DNA of 64,000 nt. It comes from CAYQCE01 sp964415885. GTDB taxonomy: Bacteria > Zixibacteria > MSB-5A5 > JAABVY01 > JAHJOQ01. The position numbers and the translations under genes were made by a program. Positions 42,894-51,448 of this stretch are shown here, piece after piece. The stretch lies in NCBI GenBank assembly GCA_964415885.1, contig CAYQCE010000012.1, positions 4,322-68,321 of the forward strand, written 5' to 3'. Position 1 is the first letter of the stretch. Every line of letters starts with the position of its first letter. The notes beneath the pieces are model-generated. The model was not told the DNA's origin and did not search any database. It was given only the letters and a program-made list of their open reading frames with translations.

Positions 42894-43874
42894 ATGGCGA
42901 AGATTCTATCACAGGACGAGATCGATGCTCTGCTAAACACCGTATCCGCCGGTGATGATGTTGAGGAGCAGTTAGCCGAACAGGAGGACTCGTTTCGGTC
43001 GGTAGTCGCGTACGACTTCAAGCACCCGAACCGTGTCTCCAAGGATCAGATCCGAAGTCTCGAGAACATTCACGACAACTTTGCGGGACATCTCGGATCG
43101 TCTCTCTCGACAGTATCGCGTGCGATGGTGGATATTCATCTGGTTTCGGTAGATCAGATCACGTATTCGGAGTTCCTGATGTCGCTTGCGAATCCGAGCT
43201 GCACCTTTACGGTTCAGATGGATCCGCTCGACGGAGCGTGTGTGATTGATTTCAATCCGACGCTGTCATTCCTCTTTATTGACCGCATGTTCGGAGGTGT
43301 GGGCAAAATCCTTGAGACGGATCGAGAGCTCACTGGAATCGAAAAGGCGGTCATGGCCAGGATTGCCAACAAGGTATTCGAGGAATTGAACAGCGCATGG
43401 GCGCACATAGAAGAGATTGAGTTCAAGCAGGTTGGTTTCGAAACGAATCCGCAGTTTGTGCAGATAATTCCCCCGGGCGAGACGGTTATCGTGATTTCGT
43501 TCCAGATCAAGATGCTCGGATCATCGGGCCTTCTGACGATCTGTTATCCGTATGTTACGCTCGAGCCGTTGGTCGAGAAGCTGATGGCGCAGCATTTCAC
43601 CGAATCCCATGCCAAAGAGCGTGGGGAGGCGGACGAGCAGTTGATGCGAATGTCTCTCAAAATCGTGGAGAATAGTGTATCGCTGGTGCTCGGATCGACG
43701 AATCTTTCTGTGCGTGAGTTCTTGAAGCTGGGTGTCGGTGATGTTGTCACACTTCCACGAAAAACGAAAGAGAATGTGGAATTGCGAGTGAACGGCCGCA
43801 CCAAATTCTGGGCAAAACCGGGTCTTGCGGGCAAGCTGCGTGCGTGCGAAATCATCGATGTTTACAAGGAATAG
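42894..43874 (+). CDS. fliM: Flagellar motor switch protein FliM
   Basis: 326 residues. The N-terminal LSQDEIDALLN is the CheY-P binding peptide, so chemotactic control is expected although no che genes are in this window. The middle domain holds the LVSVDQITYSEF and GGVGK-type elements, and the C-terminal SpoA domain aligns with FliN. It forms the C-ring with FliG and FliN. Confidence 0.96.
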   Translation: MAKILSQDEIDALLNTVSAGDDVEEQLAEQEDSFRSVVAYDFKHPNRVSKDQIRSLENIHDNFAGHLGSSLSTVSRAMVDIHLVSVDQITYSEFLMSLANPSCTFTVQMDPLDGACVIDFNPTLSFLFIDRMFGGVGKILETDRELTGIEKAVMARIANKVFEELNSAWAHIEEIEFKQVGFETNPQFVQIIPPGETVIVISFQIKMLGSSGLLTICYPYVTLEPLVEKLMAQHFTESHAKERGEADEQLMRMSLKIVENSVSLVLGSTNLSVREFLKLGVGDVVTLPRKTKENVELRVNGRTKFWAKPGLAGKLRACEIIDVYKE

Positions 43875-43883
43875 GAGTCCAAA

Positions 43884-44639
43884 ATGCCAGATGACGTAAC
43901 GCCTCAGGATGAGTCGTTCGAAAATGATGCGGCTGAGGATCAGGACGCAAATACTCCATCGGTAGATCAGGCCGATTCGGAAGAGGGGCAGGAGCCCGAG
44001 GCCGAAGAGCAGGAGCCGGATGCAGCTCAGGAAGAGCCGCAGGAGCCGGAAGAGGAAGGCGGAAGCTCCATCGATGACGAAGTAGAGCGACAGATGCTCG
44101 AGGAGTTGCAGAATTCCGAAGAATTCTCCGAGGATGGAGAAGCTTCCGAAGAGATGTCAGAGCAGCCCTCTGAGGATCAGGGCGAAGATTCGCTCGACGA
44201 TCTGGTCGAAAAGCAGATGCTCGCCGAACTCGAGAAGATTGACTCCGATGAGAGCGGTTTCGATGACGAGTCCTCCCATCACAGTTTCGACGACAGCGAC
44301 GACGGAGGAATGTTCGATAGTCCTGAAGTGCAGAAAGCGGAGTTCCAGCAGTTGGCCGGTGGTGGCAAGTCTGAGCCGCAGAATCTGGATCTTCTGTTGG
44401 ATGTCGATCTTCCACTTTCGATCGAACTCGGTCGCACCAAGATGAAGGTGCAGGAGATACTGAATCTCGGACCCGGATCAGTCGTCGAGTTGAACAAGCT
44501 CGCCGGTGAGCCTGTCGATTTGCTGGTGAACAACAAGATCGTGGCAAAAGGAGAGGTCGTGGTGATCGATGAAAACTTCGGTCTCAGAATCACGAGTCTC
44601 ATTTCGCCGCAGGAGAGAATAAAGAGTCTGGGAGAATAG
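43884..44639 (+). CDS. fliN: Flagellar motor switch protein FliN with a long acidic N-terminus
   Basis: 251 residues. Only the last ~85 are the SpoA/FliN domain (LDLLLDVDLPLSIELGRTKMKVQEILNLGPGSVVELNKLAGEPVD, keys ELGRTKMKVQEIL and LGPGSVVELNKLAGEPVDLLVN). The first ~155 residues are very acidic and contain two copies of a motif DDxVExQMLxEL (DDEVERQMLEEL, DDLVEKQMLAEL). FliN elsewhere is 100-140 residues or, as FliY, carries a CheC-type domain; this one has neither. The repeated motif may bind a partner protein. Confidence 0.93.
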   Translation: MPDDVTPQDESFENDAAEDQDANTPSVDQADSEEGQEPEAEEQEPDAAQEEPQEPEEEGGSSIDDEVERQMLEELQNSEEFSEDGEASEEMSEQPSEDQGEDSLDDLVEKQMLAELEKIDSDESGFDDESSHHSFDDSDDGGMFDSPEVQKAEFQQLAGGGKSEPQNLDLLLDVDLPLSIELGRTKMKVQEILNLGPGSVVELNKLAGEPVDLLVNNKIVAKGEVVVIDENFGLRITSLISPQERIKSLGE

Positions 44640-44640
44640 G

Positions 44641-45105
44641 ATGCTTACTAAGACTCTCGCTGTCGCGCTGATGTTATTCAGCTCCGCAGCTTTAGCCCAG
44701 GAGAGCGAACAGGACGTTCCGCTGCCGGGCGTGACAGATGGACTGTTTCCCGTGTTGATGAAGCTCGGGGTGGCGCTGCTCGTGATCGTTGTGTTGATCT
44801 ACGTCGCCATGCTCGTTCTTCGCAAATTCTCGCTTGGACGTGCGGGGATTATGGGTGGCAAGGGCTCTCTCGAAGTACTCGAGAGAAGTTACTTTGCACC
44901 GAAGAAGTTCGTGTGTTTGCTCAGAGTCGAGAAGAAGGTACTTCTCGTCGGTGTTTCCGAGAACAACATCAATCTTGTAGCTGACGTCTCCGATCAGGAT
45001 TTCGCTGCACTGGAGAAAAAGCAGGACAAGGCGAAATACTCGTCATTCACCGAGTACTTCAAGCAAGCACGGACACAACTCTCGACATTCGTGTCGAAAG
45101 TCTGA
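44641..45105 (+). CDS. fliO: Flagellar biosynthesis protein FliO
   Basis: 154 residues: signal peptide or first TM (ALMLFSSAALAQ), a second TM (LGVALLVIVVLIYVAMLVL), and the cytoplasmic FliO part with GSLEVLERSYFAPKKFVCLLRVEKKVLLVGV. FliO helps to assemble the FliP ring of the export gate. Order fliN-fliO-fliP is standard. Confidence 0.9.
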   Translation: MLTKTLAVALMLFSSAALAQESEQDVPLPGVTDGLFPVLMKLGVALLVIVVLIYVAMLVLRKFSLGRAGIMGGKGSLEVLERSYFAPKKFVCLLRVEKKVLLVGVSENNINLVADVSDQDFAALEKKQDKAKYSSFTEYFKQARTQLSTFVSKV

Positions 45106-45118
45106 TAGGATCAGAATT

Positions 45119-45886
45119 ATGAAATCGGATGTTCTGAAGAAGGCCGTGTTGGCGGCCCTGATTTTCTGTGTGATCTCGATTGCGCTTCCCGATGACCTTC
45201 GAGCGCAGGGACTTCCCAAGATTTCCTTTTCTGTGGAGGAATCCGATGATCCGTCGGATCTCTCGGTAACACTCCAGATAGTACTACTCCTGACGATTCT
45301 GACTCTCGCGCCGTCAATCGTCATGATGCTGACATCGTTCACGAGAATAGTAGTCGTGCTTTCGTTCGTTCGTCAGGCGATGGGGACTCATCAGATGCCG
45401 CCTGCGCAGCTAATTATCGGGCTTGCACTGATCCTGACAATCTTCATAATGGCGCCGGTGATCAGCGAGGTTCATAAGGGTGCAATCAAGCCGTATATCG
45501 ACGGAGAGATTTCGCAGGATGAGGCATACACGAATGCAGTGTCGCCTATAAAGGACTTCATGCTCAAGCAGACACGCGAGAAGGACATTGCGCTGTTCGT
45601 GAAGTTCGCGGGATTGGAGAAACCGAAGAACAAGGACGATCTGCCCGTCTGGGTACTCATCCCCGGCTTTATAATCTCGGAATTGAGAGTAGCGTTTCAG
45701 ATAGCGTTCGTTGTTTTCATACCGTTTCTGGTGATCGATATGGTGGTTGCGTCAGTATTAATGTCGATGGGTATGCTAATGCTGCCGCCGATTATGGTGG
45801 CGCTGCCGTTCAAGATACTGCTGTTCGTCCTGGTGGACGGATGGTACCTGCTTGTCAAATCGCTCGTTACGAGCTTTTATTCATAA
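45119..45886 (+). CDS. fliP: Flagellar type III export gate protein FliP
   Basis: 255 residues with a cleavable signal peptide and four TM segments. Conserved FliP blocks: MMLTSFTRIVVVLSFVRQAMGTHQMPPAQLIIGLALILT (keys TSFTRIVVVLSFVRQA, PPAQ) and PGFIISELRVAFQIAF. It forms the core of the FliPQR pore. Confidence 0.97.
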   Translation: MKSDVLKKAVLAALIFCVISIALPDDLRAQGLPKISFSVEESDDPSDLSVTLQIVLLLTILTLAPSIVMMLTSFTRIVVVLSFVRQAMGTHQMPPAQLIIGLALILTIFIMAPVISEVHKGAIKPYIDGEISQDEAYTNAVSPIKDFMLKQTREKDIALFVKFAGLEKPKNKDDLPVWVLIPGFIISELRVAFQIAFVVFIPFLVIDMVVASVLMSMGMLMLPPIMVALPFKILLFVLVDGWYLLVKSLVTSFYS

Positions 45887-45902
45887 AGGATGGTGATCTT
45901 AC

Positions 45903-46172
45903 GTGACAGTTGATTTTGTGCTTAGTCTCGGAAGGGAGGCAATTTTGCTTGTGCTGATGGTGGCCGGCCCTATGCTTGGATTCGGGCTCCTCGTGGGTCT
46001 GTCTGTCGCTATATTCCAGGCGGTCACCCAGGTCAACGAAATGACACTCACTTTCATTCCGAAGATTGTCGCTGTCTGCGGCGCGTTACTGCTCTTTCTG
46101 CCTTGGATGATAAACATAATCACGGACTTTACAACGAGACTTTTTGAGGTAATCCCGACTCTCGTCTCATAG
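45903..46172 (+). CDS. fliQ: Flagellar export gate protein FliQ
   Basis: 89 residues from GTG 45903. Two TM helices with the FliQ pattern (GLLVGLSVAIFQAVTQVNEMTLTFIPKI, key ATQINE-like AVTQVNEMTLTFIPK). Normal length. Unlike most genomes, fliR does not follow at once: a 243-base stretch with a sigma-54 promoter lies between. Confidence 0.96.
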   Translation: MTVDFVLSLGREAILLVLMVAGPMLGFGLLVGLSVAIFQAVTQVNEMTLTFIPKIVAVCGALLLFLPWMINIITDFTTRLFEVIPTLVS

Positions 46173-46347
46173 CGGGTCGGAATCCCGCAGTTTCCGCAAG
46201 GCTATCCGATCCAATCGATTTCCCGAAGAGGCTCTTTTCAGAAAAACTTTCATTCCACGCTGAAAATTATTCCCCATTTCGTCGTGACCCCTGACTCCCC
46301 GCATGCTCAAGACAAGGCCGTACAATGACTTAAGTCTCCCGCCGCCC

Positions 46348-46363
46348 CGGCACATAGTTTGCA
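46348..46363 (+). promoter_or_regulatory. Second sigma-54 promoter, before fliR
   Basis: CGGCACATAGTTTGCA: GG at 46349-46350 and GC at 46361-46362 with exact 10-base spacing. The fliR start (46416) follows about 54 bases after the -12, the same distance as in the motE promoter. The rest of 46173-46415 shows no gene or strong terminator. Confidence 0.82.
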
Positions 46364-46415
46364 AAACGAAGTGTGAGACAGATTGGATAAACCCGAGCGA
46401 GGGATTTGGTCACGG

Positions 46416-47201
46416 ATGACATCAATTCTCAGTATCACACAATCGCAGCTCGAATTCTTCCTGCTTAGCCTGTTCAGATCATCGGGGTTGCTGGCCATCG
46501 CACCGATTTTTAGCCAGCGGACGATTCCGGTTCAGGTGAAGATTGGATTTGCGATGCTGCTTGCGATCCTGACCTTTCCGTTCGCACAGCACGAGGCGTT
46601 TGTCTCACCCGACGGACTCGTCAATCTTCTGGCGATCGGTCTGACCGAATTCATGATGGGAGCGATGATAGGATTCATCTTCTACCTGCTCTTCGTCTCG
46701 GTTCAGTTCGCCGGGGGGATTGTTGGGTTTCAGATTGGTTTCGCAATTGTAAACGTCATAGACCCGACGACATCGCAGAATATCTCGATCATCGGTCAGT
46801 TTCAGGGGATGATTGCGACGCTGCTCTTTTTCATCATGGACGGTCATCACATGATAATCGGCTCCATGATAGACAGCTTCAAGCTCATTCCGATGGGCAC
46901 GGTTGCGTTTCAGTTCTCGAATGTCGACGCGTTGATACGCTTCAGCGCCGGGACGTTCGTTCTTGCAGTCAAGATAGCGAGTCCGGTGATGCTTGCGATA
47001 TTCCTTACCGATTGCGCTCTCGGCATAGTGGCGCGAACTGTGCCACAGATGAATATCTTCATCATCGGTTTCCCAATTAAGATCATGTTCGGACTTCTCG
47101 TGGTAGGCATGACCCTTCCGGTTCTGGCCTATGTCTTCCAGAACGCCGTGCTGCGTCTGGATGAGAACCTGAGCAGTCTGATAGTCAGCTTGGCGAGGTA
47201 G
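46416..47201 (+). CDS. fliR: Flagellar export gate protein FliR
   Basis: 261 residues from ATG 46416; an in-frame TTG at 46383 would add 11 residues and is less like the family, and AGGGA lies about 11 bases before the ATG. Six to seven TM segments, conserved FRSSGLLAIAPIFSQRTIPVQVKIGFAMLL, key RSSGLLAIAPIFS, and GxxVGFQIGFAIVNVIDP. It completes FliPQR. Second operon starts here under sigma-54. Confidence 0.93.
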   Translation: MTSILSITQSQLEFFLLSLFRSSGLLAIAPIFSQRTIPVQVKIGFAMLLAILTFPFAQHEAFVSPDGLVNLLAIGLTEFMMGAMIGFIFYLLFVSVQFAGGIVGFQIGFAIVNVIDPTTSQNISIIGQFQGMIATLLFFIMDGHHMIIGSMIDSFKLIPMGTVAFQFSNVDALIRFSAGTFVLAVKIASPVMLAIFLTDCALGIVARTVPQMNIFIIGFPIKIMFGLLVVGMTLPVLAYVFQNAVLRLDENLSSLIVSLAR

Positions 47202-47203
47202 AA

Positions 47204-48268
47204 GTGGCGGATAAGCCGGCACAAGAGAGAACCGAGAAAGCGACTCCGCGTAAGCGGGCGGAGGCGCGGAAGGAAGGAAAGGTAGCGCGATCGCAGGACC
47301 TGTCGTCCATGGCGATTCTGGTCTTTGGTATTGCGGCGCTATACTTCATCCTTCCGAGTTCGCTCGACACGATCGAGTCGTTCGCTCGATTCATGTTCGC
47401 AAATGCCAGTTCGCACTCTATCTCAGCGACCAATTTCACGCTCTATTTTCGGACAGCGCTTACGACGTTCGCGGTCGCGATCGGGCCTATACTTCTGCTC
47501 CTCGCGACAATTGGGGTAGCAATCAACGTCCTTCAGGTCGGATTCATGATCACTACCAAGCCGATCGAGCCAAAGCTGGACAAGCTCGATATTGTCCAGG
47601 GTTTGGCGAAGCTCGTCTCGATCAGATCTCTGTTCGAGCTATTCAAGAACGTTGCGAAACTTGCGGTGATTGGACTCGTGGCTTTCTACGCCGTTAAGTC
47701 GGAGCTCGACACGGTTCCGATTCTGCCGGACCTCTCGGTCAGTCAGATCCTCGGCACATTCGGTGCGGCGGCATTTCGAGTCGCAATCAAGTGCTCTATC
47801 GCGCTGATCGTGATTGCCGTTGTCGACTATGCATTCCAGAAGTGGGAATTCGAGAAGCAGCTTCGAATGACGAAGCAGGAGATAAAGGAAGAGGGCAAGG
47901 ACACCGAAGGTAACCCGCAGATCAAGGGCAAGATTAAGCAGTTGCAGCGCGAGCAGTCGATGCGTCGGATGATGGCGGATATCAAGAAGGCGGATGTCGT
48001 GGTCACGAACCCGACTGAGTTCGCGGTCGCGATTCGTTATGACTCCGACACTATGGACGCCCCGTCAGTGATAGCCAAAGGACAGCGTCTCGTGGCAAAG
48101 CGCATCAAGGAACTTGCGAATGAACATGATATACCGATCGTCGAAAACAAGCCTCTGGCGCGCGCACTGTTTAAGACGTGCGAAGTTGGCATGCAGATTC
48201 CGCCGAAGTTCTTCAAGGCTGTGGCGGAGGTGCTGGCTTATGTCTACAAACTAAAGGGTAAGGTCTGA
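47204..48268 (+). CDS. flhB: Flagellar export protein FlhB with NPTE in place of NPTH
   Basis: 354 residues from GTG 47204. The basic start KATPRKRAEARKEGKVARSQDL and four TM segments are typical. The autocleavage motif, usually NPTH at 269-272, reads N269-P270-T271-E272. Asn and Pro needed for cleavage are kept; the His that neighbours the cut is Glu. FlhB switches export from hook to filament after interaction with FliK. Starts two bases after fliR. Confidence 0.95.
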   Translation: MADKPAQERTEKATPRKRAEARKEGKVARSQDLSSMAILVFGIAALYFILPSSLDTIESFARFMFANASSHSISATNFTLYFRTALTTFAVAIGPILLLLATIGVAINVLQVGFMITTKPIEPKLDKLDIVQGLAKLVSIRSLFELFKNVAKLAVIGLVAFYAVKSELDTVPILPDLSVSQILGTFGAAAFRVAIKCSIALIVIAVVDYAFQKWEFEKQLRMTKQEIKEEGKDTEGNPQIKGKIKQLQREQSMRRMMADIKKADVVVTNPTEFAVAIRYDSDTMDAPSVIAKGQRLVAKRIKELANEHDIPIVENKPLARALFKTCEVGMQIPPKFFKAVAEVLAYVYKLKGKV

Positions 48269-50352
48269 TGGCGGGCGGCGCACTGTCAAAACTGACGAAA
48301 CAAGCCGACATCTACATGGCTGTAGCCGTCGTAGGCGTGCTCATCGTGCTTATAGTGCCGGTTTCACCGCATCTTCTCGACGTCTTGCTGGCTTTCAACA
48401 TATCGATGTCGATAGTCATCCTTTTGACGACTCTCTACATTACGAAACCGCTCGAGCTGTCCGTGTTTCCCGGAATGCTTCTGATCGTGACTCTTCTGCG
48501 CCTCTCGCTGAACGTTGCGTCAACACGGCTGATTCTCGGCGAGGCATACGCGGGTGAAGTTATCAACGCGTTCGGTAATTTCGTCGTGAAGGGAAACTAC
48601 GTAGTCGGCTTCATCATCTTCCTGATACTCGTGGTGATCCAGTTCGTAGTAATCACCAAGGGTGCGGGGAGAATTTCCGAGGTTGCAGCGAGATTCACGT
48701 TGGATGCGATGCCCGGCAAGCAGATGGCGATCGATGCCGATCTGAACGCCGGTTTGATCAGCGAAACAGACGCTCGCCAGAGACGTGACAATATCGCAAG
48801 AGAGGCTGACTTCTACGGTGCCATGGATGGTGCCTCGAAGTTCGTACGAGGAGATGCAATCGCGGGGATATTGATTACCCTGATCAACGTGATCGGCGGC
48901 TTCATAATCGGGGCGCTTCAGAAAGGTATGAGCCTCAGCGAGGCGCTGACCACCTACACTCTACTCTCGGTCGGTGATGGTCTCGTTACACAGGTACCGG
49001 CGCTGATAATCTCAACGTCGGCCGGTATTCTCGTTACACGCGCGGCGGCGTCGTCGAATCTCGGGCAGGACATGTCGACTCAGTTAACGCGAAGGCCGCG
49101 AGCGATTCTCGTCGCTTCCGGAATTCTGTTTCTCTTCGCAATCGTGCCGGGTCTGCCGACCATACCGTTTGGGTTCCTCGGAATCTTGACAGGCGTAGCC
49201 GGAATCACCCTTATCCGCAATCAGAAGATTCTGGAAGAGAAGAAGGAAGAGGAGCGTAAGGCTCCGACGAGGCAAGAAGGCGGAGAGACCACCGAGGCTC
49301 AGGCGGAGGATTTCCTCCGGCTCGATACGCTTGAGCTTGAAATTGGCTACGGCCTGATTCCGTTGGTCGACGCCGAACAGGGCGGTGACCTGCTGTCGCG
49401 TGTGAGCATGATTCGCAAACAGCTCGCACAGGAGCTGGGAATCATTGTGCCGCCGATACGAATCCGCGACAATGTTCAGCTAAAGCCAAACGAATACCAG
49501 GTAAAGGTGAAGGGGATTACGGTATCCTCATACGAGCTGATGGTCGATCATCTACTCGCGATCAATCCCGGAAATATCGAGGATGATCTTGACGGTTTTA
49601 ATACGATCGATCCCGCATTCAGCCTTCCAGCCAAATGGATTGTCTCGAATTTGAGAGAACTCGCCGAGATGAAGGGCTTTACCGTAGTCGAACCGGCAGC
49701 CGTTATCGCAACTCATCTCAGTGAGGTCGTGAAGAACCACTCCGGAGAGATACTGACCAGGCAGGATACACAGAATCTCGTGGATGCTGTCAAAAGAGAT
49801 GCTCCCGCCGCAGTTGAGGGTGTGGTCCCGGATATCGTCTCTCTCAGCGCGCTTCACAAGGTGCTTCAAAATCTCCTGACTGAGCGCGTGGGTATTCGCG
49901 ATATGCAGAGCATCCTGGAAACTCTCGCTGACTATGGCGAGGCTACCAAGGACCCGGATGTTCTCGCGGAATACTGCCGTTACGCCCTTCGCAGGACGAT
50001 CTCGAGCATGCATCTGAATCCCGACGGCAAGATGAACGTGATCACACTCGATCCGAACCTTGAGAAGATTCTTGCCGACTCCGTGCAGTCACAGAAGACA
50101 GGTATAACGTTTGTGCTGCCGCCTGAGGTGACCGAGAAGATCCTGATCAAGGTCGGTGAGCAGACAACGAAAGTCGCCGAAACGGGCGAGACGCCGATCA
50201 TTCTCGTGCCCGCCAATATCCGGCTTGCATTGAGGCGGTTGCTGTCTTCTTTCAAGCCCCCGGTATCGGTGCTGTCATACAATGAAATACTACCCGAAAT
50301 CGAAGTCTATTCTGTCGCAACAGTAGGATTGGATGAGTCAAATGAGGATTAA
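48268..50352 (+). CDS. flhA: Flagellar export apparatus protein FlhA
   Basis: 694 residues: eight TM segments in the first ~330 residues, including the conserved FHIPEP region TLDAMPGKQMAIDADLNAGLISE, then the large cytoplasmic domain (VSSYELMVDHLLAINPG). It forms the nonameric export gate ring. Its start overlaps the flhB stop by one base. Confidence 0.97.
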   Translation: MAGGALSKLTKQADIYMAVAVVGVLIVLIVPVSPHLLDVLLAFNISMSIVILLTTLYITKPLELSVFPGMLLIVTLLRLSLNVASTRLILGEAYAGEVINAFGNFVVKGNYVVGFIIFLILVVIQFVVITKGAGRISEVAARFTLDAMPGKQMAIDADLNAGLISETDARQRRDNIAREADFYGAMDGASKFVRGDAIAGILITLINVIGGFIIGALQKGMSLSEALTTYTLLSVGDGLVTQVPALIISTSAGILVTRAAASSNLGQDMSTQLTRRPRAILVASGILFLFAIVPGLPTIPFGFLGILTGVAGITLIRNQKILEEKKEEERKAPTRQEGGETTEAQAEDFLRLDTLELEIGYGLIPLVDAEQGGDLLSRVSMIRKQLAQELGIIVPPIRIRDNVQLKPNEYQVKVKGITVSSYELMVDHLLAINPGNIEDDLDGFNTIDPAFSLPAKWIVSNLRELAEMKGFTVVEPAAVIATHLSEVVKNHSGEILTRQDTQNLVDAVKRDAPAAVEGVVPDIVSLSALHKVLQNLLTERVGIRDMQSILETLADYGEATKDPDVLAEYCRYALRRTISSMHLNPDGKMNVITLDPNLEKILADSVQSQKTGITFVLPPEVTEKILIKVGEQTTKVAETGETPIILVPANIRLALRRLLSSFKPPVSVLSYNEILPEIEVYSVATVGLDESNED

Positions 50353-51448
50353 GAATTTTCAGGCAGAGACCGTTTCAGAAGCTCTGACAATGGTCAAAAA
50401 AGAGCTCGGCTCGGACGCGGTCATTATGAAGACGACGCCGCTCGAGAACGGCAATGATCCGCGAAAGCCGGGCAAGCGCGTATTTCAGGTCACAGCTTGT
50501 GTGGACGATGGTGGACTTCCGAGCTCCGGCAAAAGCGCCCAGAGGACTGCCCATGTCAGGTCTGTGGCGGATGAGAGCGACATTAGATCAATCAACGAGT
50601 GTCTAAACGATCTTCGGAAAAATCTGCGGACATTGATTCTCTCCGGCCGGGTGCGGGTGAAGGCAAGCGAGATCAAGGATGCTATGGTGCCGTTCTACCA
50701 GCACCTGACTCTGAAAGAGATCGATCCGCTTCTGGCCGAAAGGATACTTCTGAAGCTTGACAAGGGTGAGATCGACTTTGGAGATGAGATGCTCGCCTGG
50801 GAGATGATCGGCAAGACCCTCCGTGAGATGATTGTCGATCCGATCGAGATCAAGCTGTTCGCCGGCAAGCCGACTCGCGTTGCGGTCGTTGGTCCCCCGG
50901 GGGCAGGCAAGAGCTCGCTCGTTGCCAAGCTGGCCTCACATTTCGTAGCGAACAAGAAGGCCCGGGTCACACTCGTGTCTATCGACGATTTCAAGCCGAC
51001 TGCCACCGACGAACTCGAACGGTACGGTCGACTCCTTAACATCGAGTGCATGCGCGGTGAGGAGATGGTTCCGGCAGCGGAGGCCTCCGGTCTCGTGCTG
51101 ATCGATTCTGCCGGAATTCCGGTTGGTTCCGCCGATGAGATCTATCTGCTTAAAGAGAAGCTCGAGATGCAGGGCGTCAACGAGACCTATCTGGTTCTGC
51201 CGGCATACTGCCGCTGGGATGATATCCGCCGCTGGTACGATTTCTTTAAGCCGATAGGATTGACCGCCGCCGCCATGACTTTCGTCGATCAGGCATCCAC
51301 ACTCGGCGCAGCGATCAATCTCTCGGCTATGGAGCGCATACCGCTTTCCTACATCTCCAAGGGCAGGACTTCAGTGACGGATGTAATGCCGATGGATATC
51401 GACAGGGTAATCAGAAGAATAGTTGGAACAGTTGGGGGCATCGTATGA
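50342..51448 (+). CDS. flhF: FlhF-like SRP GTPase with altered GTPase motifs
   Basis: 368 residues from ATG 50342 (an in-frame ATG at 50333 is possible; both overlap the flhA end). The start MRIKNFQAETVSEAL is typical. G1 is GPPGAGKSS; G2 is IDDFKPTATDEL, where FlhF normally has DTYRIGAVEQL; G3 is LIDSAGIP, normally DTAGR; and G4 TKLD is replaced by TFVD. The protein may bind nucleotide differently. FlhF sets flagellar number and place together with FlhG. Confidence 0.88.
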   Translation: MRIKNFQAETVSEALTMVKKELGSDAVIMKTTPLENGNDPRKPGKRVFQVTACVDDGGLPSSGKSAQRTAHVRSVADESDIRSINECLNDLRKNLRTLILSGRVRVKASEIKDAMVPFYQHLTLKEIDPLLAERILLKLDKGEIDFGDEMLAWEMIGKTLREMIVDPIEIKLFAGKPTRVAVVGPPGAGKSSLVAKLASHFVANKKARVTLVSIDDFKPTATDELERYGRLLNIECMRGEEMVPAAEASGLVLIDSAGIPVGSADEIYLLKEKLEMQGVNETYLVLPAYCRWDDIRRWYDFFKPIGLTAAAMTFVDQASTLGAAINLSAMERIPLSYISKGRTSVTDVMPMDIDRVIRRIVGTVGGIV

